Below, one piece after another: positions 39,673 to 51,765 of a DNA stretch of 64,000 bases. Source of the stretch: Prostheceraeus crozeri (lineage: Eukaryota; Platyhelminthes; Polycladida; Euryleptidae); the NCBI GenBank assembly GCA_907163375.1, contig CAJQUW010007735.1, forward strand, positions 47,501-111,500, read 5' to 3'. Each line of letters starts with the position of its first letter. The first letter of the stretch is position 1. The position numbers were made by a program, and so were the translations under genes. Below the pieces are notes generated by a model. The model saw nothing but the letters and a program-made list of their open reading frames with translations, did no database searches and was not told the origin of the DNA.

Positions 39673-42600
39673 TTGGGTTGCTCTATTCATGAGATATTTA
39701 CAAATATAACTTAAGAACGAAGCGAAGTAATGTCAGTACGAAACCAACCAACGGTCAAGTGAAGTGAAAATGCCGGTTTTAGTCAGACATGTACTACTTC
39801 TAATTAGTCCTTATTAGTTCTCACGAGTGCACAGAGCTAATTCATTTCAAATATGAAAATTTAAATGATGCATTGATCTTGAAATACAATGTGTAATCAA
39901 CAAATCACTTCTGCAAAAAATAAAAGAAAAGCAAGTAAAAATATAGTTATTAATAAAGTATCCAGCATAAAAATGTGAGAGACAGTGGATAAGTTCCATT
40001 CTGCGCTAAATTCTCTCAACATACGCATCAAATGAATTCTAGAAGAAACTTGCTGTTTCTCAAAGTGCAACGAAGAATTCTTCTCGGTTGAAGTCATGCC
40101 GACTCAGAGAACTTTTCAAAGCTTCTCATCGTTGGAATCGACGCATTGTTCTGATGGTGAGTAATATTTCTTTTGTGGTCATTTCCATCATTTGCAATCG
40201 TTTTCGATCATGAATGACTTGGCAAGATATCAACTATTTCAATGTTGCTGGTAAAATTATTTCCTTCAAGAATACGTGCAGAAGACACTGAATGTTACTT
40301 AAAACGCAAAATACTTCAATCAGCTGAGAAGTAGGCCTATCCCTTTTGTTATTGAGTTTGTGGCAAAATCCAGCGAATTCCCCCAATTTTGTCTGTTTAC
40401 TTACTTGAAAACTGAATTCGTATAACAGAATCTAGATTTGTTTTAAGATGATGTGCATGACTGTAAGGATTATTGCTTACGAATATTATTAACTACTTAT
40501 ATGCATAGATTTAAGGTTTAACAGTTTACCGGCTTGCATTTTGCACATACCCAAAAAACAGCCTCGGGATTTCTGTTCGCAATTTTAAAGTTTCGTAACT
40601 TTCTCAAAAAAGAGCTAATTGCATGATTTTTAACTATGATTTTCGAAAATGTCGTGCAAAAATGCATCAGAAGGAAGCCGTCGTGAAATGTACTGGGAAA
40701 TGTATAGATGAAACCGCCTCTCCAGGCACACCTTGAAATGTACAATCAGTGACATAAAATTCATTTAAATCCAAAAATGCACTTGTTAAAGGTATGATTG
40801 TCTTATTAAAGCCAGATTCTATTAGTTTGCATAAGTACGAGTAGATGCAGTGTTAAATATCATAATTCCAAAATTTCATTAAAAAGCAAAAGAACCATCA
40901 GAAAACATGTTTTTGAAGTAAAAAAAGTTTTGATGCAGATCATTTTTTTGACCATTATTCCTGATCTAATGATTTCAGATCAAACTATGCATTTTTTCTC
41001 TTGTAAATTGCTATGTCAAACTGTCATTTAACGGAATACTATGATGCGTAAACGTTGCATCATAAATGTCTATATACTTTCATTGCCTAAAATATAAGAT
41101 TACTAACTAGTTCTCCTAAAATATTTAATAGGGAGATGTTACAGACTGAATCAATTTGCGCACCTAGTTCCTTGGCAATCGTAAACGCAGCGCTTTTGCT
41201 GCAAGACCTCATCAATGCTAGTATCAATGGTGGTAGTCACTGCACAATGCCACTTCGCCTGGGCATAGAAGAGCATGTATTGGATGTTCGTCTGCATAAT
41301 ATTCCATGGGACTATTGCATAAAACCGTAAATCATGGGTGATGAAAATAAGCTTAAATTACTATTCACACATTAGTAGGGTCATGAAACGAGGTATGGTA
41401 AGGAGACATACTCTGCGTATGTAAGCGGGGTGCATAGCGCTGACATTACTATGTTTCTGTTTCATTTCAATTCACTGCTAGCGACATAGAAAGCAATAAT
41501 CATATCTCCAATAATTTTAAGATGCAAATGTGTTTTTTGAGCTGATCAAGAACCGCTGGCAGCAATCGAAACTGCTATGACTGTTTGTAGCATAACAGTC
41601 GTCTGTTTATTCTATCTTTAAATATTGTCACAAGTTGTTTATACGGGGATCAGGCCGGAGAAAGTCAGCTTATTGCATCCTCAAATTACAGTAGATTTTA
41701 TCGCGGAGTAGTGCGGTAGTGCCATACCCCATGGGTTGTGAGGTCCGTGAAAGTGCGCGAATCCTCCTAATTGAATTGTCAGATCATTCGATTTGATTAC
41801 AATTTGTCAATAACCTGCAAAATTGCAGTGAATTAAGCGGTATAAGGAAAAACAGAATCTTTAGGTATAAGAAAAAACTAACAAACCTTGATTTTTGGAA
41901 ATTCACTACTTTTTTGCAACATGATGATATAAGATCATTGGCTGCATTTATGTATACAATGTTCATGCACATCATGGTAGGCGCACATGTTGATTGTACC
42001 ACATGCTTAATGTATTTACATGGATATCCGAGTATTTCCGAAAAATACTCCTGTGTAAATGAGTAAATCTCTGATTTCCTATGATGTCATGGAATATCGA
42101 CATCTTCTATTATTTCAGGTGAGCTGCGATTCGACATTCAATATTCCATTTCTAAATTTCTGTGGCAGACAACATAGCGACATCTGCCTTTTAGATATAA
42201 GAACTTGTCAGCTTTCGAATAATTAAAGTCCTGTCTCTTCATTCTTCCTAGATTCATAAATAGCTATATGCATCATGAATTGATGTATCAGTCAAACTGT
42301 CATTTATAAATATATGTGCCAATAAAATTCTAGTTATCAAAATTCCGTTTTAGAGGCACTTCTTTTAGTTACAGAAAATCTATAATCCTTGCCTATAATT
42401 AATATGCCAAACCCTAAAATTCGCACCAATAAAGTTTACCAGAAAGTTCGAGATTAACAGTAAGTCTTGTAAAAAATTGTGATTTATTCTATCAACAGAA
42501 GTACGTATATCTGGAGCTGGAGGTGCGTGCGTATGTGTTAGATATTGCTTGCTATCGCATCTGTATGGAAGATGGCAATTGACTTCCCTAATTTCACTAT

Positions 42601-43167
42601 TAAATGAATGAAAATGGAGCCTGAAAAGATAAACACAGTGAAACAGTATGCTGAATGCCGTCAATTAGTGAAATAAAGATGGCCACTACACTTGTGAAGG
42701 TACGATGAATATCGCAAATAATATTGCAACAAAAGACGCAATTTTGTAAACAGAGACACTTGTCGGCCAAAATCTGATATTGTGCTTTTCTTTGTTTGAT
42801 TTGGACGCAACAAGCCTATGTATTTTGTGCAATTGCACCATGGAAACTAACAAATTTTAGTCTCAAATACCTATAAAAATGCAGAAATCTAGCGTCTGAG
42901 TATGGAGACAATTAAAACAACGGCATATGAGAAAATATCAAAAAATGAGTGCTCATAAAGGGGGAACTGTTGGTATGTCTTTCGACTTCAGCCATTTGAG
43001 CCATTTGTCATTAAAGAGAGAAGAGATTCAAAAGTTATCGGCACGAAATGCGTTTAGACCGAAATCTTCCAGAATTACGTTGACAGACTTTTTTTGAAGG
43101 GCACACGTTAACCTCTTATCCACAGATAAACTGATTCAATTATTTACATAGTTATTTTTGTTCAAAG

Positions 43168-43386
43168 TCATGGCATCACGGAGGAGTAGTTTTCTTGATC
43201 TCCTGTATCCAGTTTTAGGGCAAGAGTCTTTAAAAATTGTCGGCTCTCTTTACCTGACCCTCCATTTGTGCCAAACACCAATGGAATAAACGCACCATGC
43301 TCTACATCCAAAACTATTTTGTAGATATTTCCTTTTTTCTGTGCAATTATGTTCTTAATTGGATAGTGGAGCATTGCTTTGAACAC
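43168..43386 (-). pseudogene. Relic of a retroelement replicase C-terminal region
   Basis: A minus-strand open fragment of 72 codons contains FIPLVFGTNGGSGKE followed by a Leu-rich helix and NYSSVM. This spacing resembles the short C-terminal module (F-P-L-V-F-T-G-G-G-E, then Y-S-V-M) found after the reverse transcriptase in several invertebrate retroelements. No catalytic RT motif lies nearby. The assignment rests on memory of that family, and chance similarity is possible. Confidence 0.4.
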
Positions 43387-44796
43387 CGCTCACTATTGAG
43401 CACTGACACAAAGCAGAAAATTGTATCGAAGTATGGGAGTCGCTCTTGTTGATATGTAGTTTCAAACAAGTTGCAGCGCACTCAATTCCGTCAAGAGAAC
43501 TGTCTGATAAGTCGATTTGATTTTATCTCCTTTAGAAACATATTAAACTAATAACATCCCATGTAAACTAAATATTGAACCATTAGAATATCGCAAAACA
43601 CATTAAAAAGTTGAAAGCATTTTAAACGGCTTTCTTTGAAAGGAATCCAATTTTGAATCTAGATGTCATTCCGCATCTCCAAAAGCATGTTAGTCCCCCT
43701 AAGACACCTACACATTTGTGTCGACACTGCACCCATCTTTTTCACTGTCACTTCGGAAATTATTGCTGCACCAGTGGATCACAGCAGTTGTGAAGGCTTT
43801 ATAGTCAACCCGCCGTCAGTATGAATTTGAAATGCAATATGTAATGAAAGAAATGACAAACAGTAAGAAATCACCGGTTGTCGGCATGAAAATTGCGGTA
43901 GTGACCCTAATTTCAAAGAGAATTTCGCATTAAAGAAGAAGGAGGAACATTCCTTTTGGAAACAATTCGAATTTCTTGAGAAGAGGATAGAAAAACAGAT
44001 ATTGTCGCTTGGTCGAATGTCTGAAAATTTCAAATATAGTGAGAGTGTTACATTAACGCAACATGTTCCAATGAAAGCCGACTTTCTCACTTGTGACAAT
44101 CTAAATGTAAAGAACTTAAAATGTAACTGCACTGTACCCAATAACCGCTGAAGGAAAGACAGTTGAAAAATATGCTACAAGTTGTTGCTTGTCGCTTCAT
44201 TGATGTCAATAAAAACCAGACAGATATTCAAATAAAGATAAACCATCGAAAGGAAACATCTGAATTTATGAAACAATTAGAATCGCAGCTGCATTACATT
44301 GGATAGATAAGTAGCATGTAAATTTGAAACATCGAAAGTTGTGGCGAGAGAAATTGAGTAATTTAGAAATCGATTGGACTAACTGCATGTAATTGCGCGA
44401 CAAAGAAAAGTCGCACAATTTAAATATCTTTTAATTTTTGTGTAAAATAAAATCATATAAATGTGACGATTTTTCTAAGAACTGGAAAAGAGTCTACATT
44501 ATTAAAGGATTTTGAATGCGCATTTAAACTTCTTGAAATAATGAAATGATTTTTTTATATGTTTTCTATTCCACATTTCAAGAACATCCACAGTATATTA
44601 GGAGAGTACACTGAGATGAAGGAAAATTGGCAAATAATAGATGATTCAGAGCTATGTACTATGTCTTCATGCAGGTTAACGAATTTGTGCAGATCAATGC
44701 AGTAGTTATATACTGGTACATCGATTTTTGAGATACTTACTATTATTAGTTGACTGATGAAAATCAAAGGGTTGCCGTGGGAATTGATATTTGAAT

Positions 44797-44876
44797 CCCC
44801 ACCCCACCCCATACCCACAGAAAAACCTGTGGGTATCCCCACAGAATCCCCACAGCCCTCACAGGATAAGCCCCTG
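44797..44876 (-). mobile_element. Candidate hAT-like transposon end with G-rich and hairpin sequence
   Basis: On the minus strand it opens CAGGGGCTTATCCTGTGAGG at 44876, like hAT terminal inverted repeats, and continues with repeated CTGTGGGG blocks. A hairpin ACCCACAG...CTGTGGGT (44813-44834) and four C runs (44797-44817; G-quadruplex-capable on the minus strand) are included. I did not find the opposite end or an 8-bp duplication, so the element and its extent are uncertain. Confidence 0.4.
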
Positions 44877-46030
44877 ATTAATAAGTTGCTCTTGTTCGTA
44901 TAGAATGATTGATGTCCAATATCTCCATCTCAGTGGAACTTCTGCACAGCAGTCAACGATCCGAAGGCCGCATTTGACTCCAGAGATGCGGAATGGGAGT
45001 CCTTGAAGAATGTCACTGACTGCGTGTTGTAACTTTTATGGCTTTTCTTTGCTGTTTTCGGCATAGGCCCATTGCTCTTTAAAATTATAGTAGCCTATTT
45101 TCTATTATTATTATTGAGCCTTGATTCTGACTTGCCACCTAGAAATTATTGTACCGAAAATTTAACTAGATGCTCGTTCAAGTAAGGAATAGAGCCCGCT
45201 ATGCACACGTATTTGACTTACAAATTTACATTTGCCTGAATCATTTGGTTGCGCAAGTTTTTGTCGTCTGCTGTCAGCTTAAACGTACAGTCTACATATT
45301 ATGTTCTTCTCATTCCGCTCTTAATTCTTTAATGATTCATGAGACATGACACCCTTTTTTCATTAAACTATCATAACGTAGTTTGCCGTAAACGTAATTC
45401 TATTTCGAAACGTTTCTTTTTAATACTATGACGACATTGTCTTTATTTCTTTGCTTTTTATAACAAATCGGTTATTGATCAGCTTGTGTTTTTCAAGCTT
45501 CCTCTTTTACTCACTTTGGATTTTGCTTCACTTGACCTAGCTATTGACCATGTCGATCCTACTTCATTTTGCTACAAGATTATTTAGAGGGTGCAATTTT
45601 TGCATGATTGTTCCCTTAAAGGAAACACATTTGTATAAAAATTCAAAAACTACATGTAGACTAAAGGAAACATGGCCTTATTAAAATGTTGAGATGAAAT
45701 ATTAATACGAGTTATACTCAGTTCTGCACAGCACTCGAGCATTGCATAGTACGCTATTTATATAGTTCACTATTTTGAAATTTCGATGTTTCTTATATTT
45801 GCCTTTTACCGTTTTCTGTTTTTAGATAGATCTGTGTTAGAACAGAAAGCAACCAAGTCTTCATCAAGTAAAATCAAACCTAAGCTTACATTGCATCATG
45901 TATACATGTTATGCGAAGCATTCTCAGGAAATAGACACACATTCATTTCAAAAGAACTGTGCTTAAATTCCTCGCTGTAGACAATCGTGATTAAGTGCAG
46001 TATGTTTCACAAAAGCAAGCATGAATATTT

Positions 46031-46044
46031 ATCAATATATCTAT
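46031..46044. repeat. Left target-site duplication of PLE-D
   Basis: ATCAATATATCTAT, repeated exactly at 51752-51765 on the other side of the composite insertion. Up to three bases (ATC) are ambiguous on the right because the element ends in CTCATC. Confidence 0.85.
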
Positions 46045-46151
46045 AGTTGATAGCCTTATACGGGAGGGTGTTCATGATGAGGATGAGAAAGCAAAAATGC
46101 GGCACTCCCTTTAGTAATGGCTTTAATAAAATTAGTTGCTAAAAATATATA

Positions 46152-46187
46152 CACGGCAAACGTTTCGCGACGCAGTCGCTGCCTCAG
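46152..46187 (-). ncRNA. Degenerate hammerhead-like motif in the PLE-D minus copy
   Basis: On the minus strand: CTGAGGCA, a GCGAC-TGC-GTCGC hairpin, GAAA and ACGT. It is the counterpart of the motifs at 48780-48815 and 51643-51678. The core departs from CTGANGA by an extra base. Confidence 0.4.
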
Positions 46188-46265
46188 TGCACTAAAAAGA
46201 AGGTAAAAGCAGTCAGAGTGCGTGGTTTATATATCAGAGTGATAATACCGTAGACAGAGTATCTC

Positions 46266-48519
46266 TCAGCCAACCAGCTCGTCTTTGCGATTCAACTGTG
46301 GTCTCCTATTTCTTATGTAGCGAGCTTCAGCCAGACGATTTTCAAGAGGCGAACTATGCTTGGCAATGATATTGATTGTGAAATCGAAAATGTCAAGGTT
46401 ACTGTCGTGGTCATTTATCGAATGTTCGGAGAGGGCACTAGTATTGTTCTGCAAGCGCAAGCTACGTTCATGCTCCTCGAAACGAATTTTGAAAGGCCTA
46501 TTAGTTTGCCCAATGTAACTTTTGCTACAATGATTACAAACAAATTCGTAAACCACAAAGCGCACATCGCAGGGATAAGGGTTGTCGAGAAGATTACAGA
46601 GATTACAGTTTACACGTTTTTTAGCAGATTTTTTAGAAAAGTATTGGCTAGTGGTTTTATTAGGTTTGCTTATCAAGGTTACAGGCAGTTTGTATTTTCC
46701 TATCAAATTATTGATTTTTCTATTACAACTATCATTAATAAAACTAAGAGAAAGCCTAACATTATTCTCACCATTGCTTTTACGAGTTACGCTTTTACTT
46801 TTGTCAAAATCGCGAGTTTTATAATTGTTTTTGCGTAATCTATTATGAAATTTTTCCTTAGCCTTATTTTTGATAGTAGATGATGAGCATCTACTTTCGA
46901 TGCGATTATTCATACTGCGGATGTAATTATCCTTAACATGCTGAGGAAGCCAGCTGTCTCTTTGCAAAGTTATTTCAGAATGATTAGGCTTAGAATACCA
47001 TTCGTATGAAATCTGCTCATCGACGATTTTTATTGAAATATCTAAAAAATTCAAAGGACTCTCGTTGTCAGGAATTTCTATAGTAAACTGTATGCCGTCG
47101 TTCACGGAATTGAAGGTAGTTAAAATGTTATGAAAAATGTCATCATTATGTTCAAAAGGACCCATGAAAATATCATCGATATAGCGCAGAAAAATCGTGG
47201 GTCGGATATTGATCTTTTCCAGTCTACTTAAGGCCTCAGTTTCAATAAAGTGAATGGAAATAATGGCAAATGGTGGGCCATAATGAGAACCCATAGCACA
47301 GCCACGGGTCTGTAAGTAGGTTTGATTATCGAATTCTATTTCGTAGTTGTAAGCAATGAAAGAAAGCCCTTTCAACAAATTGTCTATGGTCAAGCCTAAA
47401 TTGTCAATTTTGTCCCAATTTTGTTCAGCAAACTTTTGAACACAGTTGATTCCAAAATCGATAGGGATGCTGGGGTATAGGTTTTTGATATCAAGCGAGA
47501 TGAATTTTTTATTTAGTAAATCATCGAAGTTGCAATTATCTAAAGCAGTCAGGAGAGATTCAGTATTGGGAAGGTATGATGGAACCAATCTAGCTAGCTG
47601 ATTTAAGAATTGGGTAACTAGCCAGTCAACTTTTTTGGGTAGGGCTATTGATGGTTGAAGCGATAGGCCTCAAAGGGTAGCCATTGTTGCCAGGCTCTTT
47701 GTGATCTTTAATAAGAGTTTTGAAAGTAGCGGGTCGAGTGCCGCAAGATTTTAGCCTTTCAACTTGATTACGTGTGAAATTATTTTTGCAAAAACTATCA
47801 ATAATTTTATTCGCTTGATTTTCGATGTGTTTACATTTGCTGTTATCAACAAGACGGTAATTATTTTTATCAAGCAGTAAGTTACGGGTACTTTCTTCAT
47901 AATTGGCCTTATCAGTGACAACAAAACGATTTGTTTTATCAGATGCTACAGCAACTAGATTATTTTGATTTAAAAAACGCTTCGTGTCGTGAAGAGACTT
48001 ATTGATATTTTTATAATTTTGGTTTCTTTTAGTGAATTTAATCTCCTTAGTGATGACATCGAGTGCTTCATATTTGAAAAGATTCAAATTCATCTCTTCA
48101 TCACTAGACATAGAAGGCGGCAAAGGAACACGATTACGATGAAATGGTACATGTATGCTAGAGGTCAAATTGCTATCAATCTGACGCGCATTCCAACGCA
48201 GCTTATTTGTAAGGACGTCTAGGTCTAATTTGACTTGATCAATGAATTCCTCATTCAAACGCGGAGGAATTCTGAACTTGGGTCCTTTGTCTAAAACATT
48301 TTGGGCGCTTGCAGGCAAGGGTATATCACAATCTACTGTGACACGGTGCACAGAAGGACTAGAGACGAGCTGGTCAGCCGAGAGAGACCCATATCTACGG
48401 TACCAAAACTCATCCAGGTGAGGAAAAGGAAAATGCGGCTGGTGCTCAAAATGGTAGGACACAGGTAATACAGGATACGGAAAACCAGTCAAGGCACTCC
48501 ACTTCCGTGAATGACGGTC
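46266..48519 (-). pseudogene. PLE-D reverse transcriptase/GIY-YIG, truncated and frameshifted inverted copy
   Basis: Minus-strand copy matching the intact protein at 48892-51564 from about codon 141 to the stop. It is split into two open frames (to 47626, and from about 47588 to 46266) by one extra base in a homopolymer: T6 at 47631-47636 on the plus strand, against five in the intact copy. The RT motifs SLDIKNLYPSIP and YIDD and the GIY-YIG-like nuclease are otherwise preserved. Truncation and frameshift make it non-functional. Confidence 0.9.
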
Positions 48520-48891
48520 ACAATACTAGTGCCCTCTCCGAACATTCGATAAATGACCACGACAGTAACCTTGACATTTTCGATTTCACAATCAATATCA
48601 TTGCCAAGCATAGTTCGCCTCTTGAAAATCGTCTGGCTGAAGCTCGCTACATAAGAAATAGGAGACCACAGTTGAATCGCAAAGACGAGCTGGTTGGCTG
48701 AGAGATACTCTGTCTACGGTATTATCACTCTGATATATAAACCACGCACTCTGACTGCTTTTACCTTCTTTTTAGTGCACTGAGGCAGCGACTGCGTCGC
48801 GAAACGTTTGCCGTGTATATATTTTTAGCAACTAATTTTATTAAAGCCATTACTAAAGGGAGTGCCGCATTTTTGCTTTCTCATCCTCATC
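48520..48891 (+). pseudogene. PLE-D 3'-end fragment: C-terminal GIY-YIG remnant and pseudo-LTR
   Basis: Starts at the inversion breakpoint with the last 60 or so codons of the PLE-D protein (stop at 48699-48701), then the 3' untranslated region ending CTCATCCTCATC. The next base begins the ATG of the full copy. It corresponds to 51384-51751 of the full copy. Any promoter or ribozyme for the full copy would lie here. Confidence 0.88.
48780..48815 (+). ncRNA. Degenerate hammerhead-like motif, PLE-D left pseudo-LTR
   Basis: CTGAGGCA, then a five-bp hairpin GCGAC-TGC-GTCGC as stem II, GAAA, and a minimal self-complementary ACGT before a candidate cleavage T. Stem I could form only about three pairs (GCA with TGC). 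The CTGAGGCA core has one base too many compared with CTGANGA. A relation to hammerheads of Penelope-like elements is likely, but activity is doubtful. Confidence 0.45.
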
Positions 48892-51564
48892 ATGAACACC
48901 CTCCCATATAAGGCTATCAACTATGTGAAGTCCGTGATCAAGGATCCTGACACGTGCAACTCTGCAAGGTTTTTGGTCAACACGTCTTTGAAGAAGGTCA
49001 AGGCGCAGTGCGATGGTCTGTTTCTCAAAACCTGTCTTGAACAAGGAGTTGTTCCGAAGTTCATCTCAAACTGGTTTTCTGCGGTTCCTGAAGTCCACAC
49101 CAATGAAGCAGCCGTGAATAGGAAGTTGAAGTCAATGAAGAAGGAACTCATCAGAAGCTGCATCTACAACACGCAAGAGAAGATCTCCGATCTGGAACGG
49201 AAGTGCGGATACGAATATCTCAATGTGTCTCGGCGATGTTCTCCTGCAACGGTGGTTACCCTCCTGGACATGGTGGAGAAGATGTTGAACAAAGAAGAAA
49301 CGCTGACATTCGACCGTCATTCACGGAAGTGGAGTGCCTTGACTGGTTTTCCGTATCCTGTATTACCTGTGTCCTACCATTTTGAGCACCAGCCGCATTT
49401 TCCTTTTCCTCACCTGGATGAGTTTTGGTACCGTAGATATGGGTCTCTCTCGGCTGACCAGCTCGTCTCTAGTCCTTCTGTGCACCGTGTCACAGTAGAT
49501 TGTGATATACCCTTGCCTGCAAGCGCCCAAAATGTTTTAGACAAAGGACCCAAGTTCAGAATTCCTCCGCGTTTGAATGAGGAATTCATTGATCAAGTCA
49601 AATTAGACCTAGACGTCCTTACAAATAAGCTGCGTTGGAATGCGCGTCAGATTGATAGCAATTTGACCTCTAGCATACATGTACCATTTCATCGTAATCG
49701 TGTTCCTTTGCCGCCTTCTATGTCTAGTGATGAAGAGATGAATTTGAATCTTTTCAAATATGAAGCACTCGATGTCATCACTAAGGAGATTAAATTCACT
49801 AAAAGAAACCAAAATTATAAAAATATCAATAAGTCTCTTCACGACACGAAGCGTTTTTTAAATCAAAATAATCTAGTTGCTGTAGCATCTGATAAAACAA
49901 ATCGTTTTGTTGTCACTGATAAGGCCAATTATGAAGAAAGTACCCGTAACTTACTGCTTGATAAAAATAATTACCGTCTTGTTGATAACAGCAAATGTAA
50001 ACACATCGAAAATCAAGCGAATAAAATTATTGATAGTTTTTGCAAAAATAATTTCACACGTAATCAAGTTGAAAGGCTAAAATCTTGCGGCACTCGACCC
50101 GCTACTTTCAAAACTCTTATTAAAGATCACAAAGAGCCTGGCAACAATGGCTACCCTTTGAGGCCTATCGCTTCAACCATCAATAGCCCTACCCAAAAAG
50201 TTGACTGGCTAGTTACCCAAGTCTTAAATCAGCTAGCTAGATTGGTTCCATCATACCTTCCCAATACTGAATCTCTCCTGACTGCTTTAGATAATTGCAA
50301 CTTCGATGATTTACTAAATAAAAAATTCATCTCGCTTGATATCAAAAACCTATACCCCAGCATCCCTATCGATTTTGGAATCAACTGTGTTCAAAAGTTT
50401 GCTGAACAAAATTGGGACAAAATTGACAATTTAGGCTTGACCATAGACAATTTGTTGAAAGGGCTTTCTTTCATTGCTTACAACTACGAAATAGAATTCG
50501 ATAATCAAACCTACTTACAGACCCGTGGCTGTGCTATGGGTTCTCATTATGGCCCACCATTTGCCATTATTTCCATTCACTTTATTGAAACTGAGGCCTT
50601 AAGTAGACTGGAAAAGATCAATATCCGACCCACGATTTTTCTGCGCTATATCGATGATATTTTCATGGGTCCTTTTGAACATAATGATGACATTTTTCAT
50701 AACATTTTAACTACCTTCAATTCCGTGAACGACGGCATACAGTTTACTATAGAAATTCCTGACAACGAGAGTCCTTTGAATTTTTTAGATATTTCAATAA
50801 AAATCGTCGATGAGCAGATTTCATACGAATGGTATTCTAAGCCTAATCATTCTGAAATAACTTTGCAAAGAGACAGCTGGCTTCCTCAGCATGTTAAGGA
50901 TAATTACATCCGCAGTATGAATAATCGCATCGAAAGTAGATGCTCATCATCTACTATCAAAAATAAGGCTAAGGAAAAATTTCATAATAGATTACGCAAA
51001 AACAATTATAAAACTCGCGATTTTGACAAAAGTAAAAGCGTAACTCGTAAAAGCAATGGTGAGAATAATGTTAGGCTTTCTCTTAGTTTTATTAATGATA
51101 GTTGTAATAGAAAAATCAATAATTTGATAGGAAAATACAAACTGCCTGTAACCTTGATAAGCAAACCTAATAAAACCACTAGCCAATACTTTTCTAAAAA
51201 ATCTGCTAAAAAACGTGTAAACTGTAATCTCTGTAATCTTCTCGACAACCCTTATCCCTGCGATGTGCGCTTTGTGGTTTACGAATTTGTTTGTAATCAT
51301 TGTAGCAAAAGTTACATTGGGCAAACTAATAGGCCTTTCAAAATTCGTTTCGAGGAGCATGAACGTAGCTTGCGCTTGCAGAACAATACTAGTGCCCTCT
51401 CCGAACATTCGATAAATGACCACGACAGTAACCTTGACATTTTCGATTTCACAATCAATATCATTGCCAAGCATAGTTCGCCTCTTGAAAATCGTCTGGC
51501 TGAAGCTCGCTACATAAGAAATAGGAGACCACAGTTGAATCGCAAAGACGAGCTGGTTGGCTGA
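48892..51564 (+). CDS. PLE-D protein: Penelope-type reverse transcriptase with C-terminal GIY-YIG, intact
   Basis: A single intact frame of 890 residues. I choose ATG 48892; the frame is open upstream to a GTG at 48862 but those codons lie in the pseudo-LTR. The N-terminal 150 residues are helical and unassigned. The region from about 330 carries DKTNRFVVTDK and FKTLIKDHKEPG. RT motif A is SLDIKNLYPSIP near 480, motif B GCAMGSHYGPP, motif C YIDD near 584, and NFLDISIKI follows. A basic linker and Cys pairs (CNLCNLL...C) precede a GIY-YIG-like nuclease at about 793-880 (VYEFVCNHC, SYIGQTNRPF, EARYIRNRRPQLN). Nuclease and RT together mediate target-primed insertion. No frameshift is needed here, unlike PLE-C. 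Confidence 0.93.
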   Translation: MNTLPYKAINYVKSVIKDPDTCNSARFLVNTSLKKVKAQCDGLFLKTCLEQGVVPKFISNWFSAVPEVHTNEAAVNRKLKSMKKELIRSCIYNTQEKISDLERKCGYEYLNVSRRCSPATVVTLLDMVEKMLNKEETLTFDRHSRKWSALTGFPYPVLPVSYHFEHQPHFPFPHLDEFWYRRYGSLSADQLVSSPSVHRVTVDCDIPLPASAQNVLDKGPKFRIPPRLNEEFIDQVKLDLDVLTNKLRWNARQIDSNLTSSIHVPFHRNRVPLPPSMSSDEEMNLNLFKYEALDVITKEIKFTKRNQNYKNINKSLHDTKRFLNQNNLVAVASDKTNRFVVTDKANYEESTRNLLLDKNNYRLVDNSKCKHIENQANKIIDSFCKNNFTRNQVERLKSCGTRPATFKTLIKDHKEPGNNGYPLRPIASTINSPTQKVDWLVTQVLNQLARLVPSYLPNTESLLTALDNCNFDDLLNKKFISLDIKNLYPSIPIDFGINCVQKFAEQNWDKIDNLGLTIDNLLKGLSFIAYNYEIEFDNQTYLQTRGCAMGSHYGPPFAIISIHFIETEALSRLEKINIRPTIFLRYIDDIFMGPFEHNDDIFHNILTTFNSVNDGIQFTIEIPDNESPLNFLDISIKIVDEQISYEWYSKPNHSEITLQRDSWLPQHVKDNYIRSMNNRIESRCSSSTIKNKAKEKFHNRLRKNNYKTRDFDKSKSVTRKSNGENNVRLSLSFINDSCNRKINNLIGKYKLPVTLISKPNKTTSQYFSKKSAKKRVNCNLCNLLDNPYPCDVRFVVYEFVCNHCSKSYIGQTNRPFKIRFEEHERSLRLQNNTSALSEHSINDHDSNLDIFDFTINIIAKHSSPLENRLAEARYIRNRRPQLNRKDELVG

Positions 51565-51642
51565 GAGATACTCTGTCTACGGTATTATCACTCTGATATA
51601 TAAACCACGCACTCTGACTGCTTTTACCTTCTTTTTAGTGCA

Positions 51643-51678
51643 CTGAGGCAGCGACTGCGTCGCGAAACGTTTGCCGTG
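51643..51678 (+). ncRNA. Degenerate hammerhead-like motif, PLE-D right pseudo-LTR
   Basis: Same sequence as at 48780-48815, placed after the stop of the intact copy, so the full-length element is bracketed by two copies of the motif. Confidence 0.45.
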
Positions 51679-51751
51679 TATATATTTTTAGCAACTAATT
51701 TTATTAAAGCCATTACTAAAGGGAGTGCCGCATTTTTGCTTTCTCATCCTC

Positions 51752-51765
51752 ATCAATATATCTAT
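51752..51765. repeat. Right target-site duplication of PLE-D
   Basis: ATCAATATATCTAT, the exact partner of 46031-46044, immediately after the 3' end of the element. Confidence 0.85.

Larger units (their letters stand above)
39344..46030. other. AT-rich region without a recognisable gene
   Basis: About 6.7 kb between the array edge and the PLE-D insertion. Only short open frames occur and none looks like a known protein, apart from the relic at 43168-43386. I note a perfect palindrome (39640-39672) and a hAT-like end (44797-44876). Host regulatory or intronic sequence cannot be excluded. Confidence 0.7.
46045..51751. mobile_element. PLE-D composite Penelope-like insertion (inverted copy, 3' fragment, full copy)
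   Basis: Three parts lie inside one 14-bp target-site duplication: a minus-strand copy 5'-truncated at 48519, a plus-strand 3'-end fragment (48520-48891), and a full plus-strand copy from ATG 48892 to 51751. The fragment acts as left pseudo-LTR for the full copy. The minus copy runs about 40 nt past the usual 3' end (CTCATCCTCATC) into the start of a further copy, so its template was tandem or circular. Inverted and truncated flanking copies are characteristic of Penelope-like elements. Confidence 0.92.

Noticed and set aside
40000..46000. Host exons among short frames (for example 41136-41330, 42380-42664, 43779-44141)
   Set aside because: No recognisable domain and no consistent splice-site framing; lengths fit chance in AT-rich DNA.
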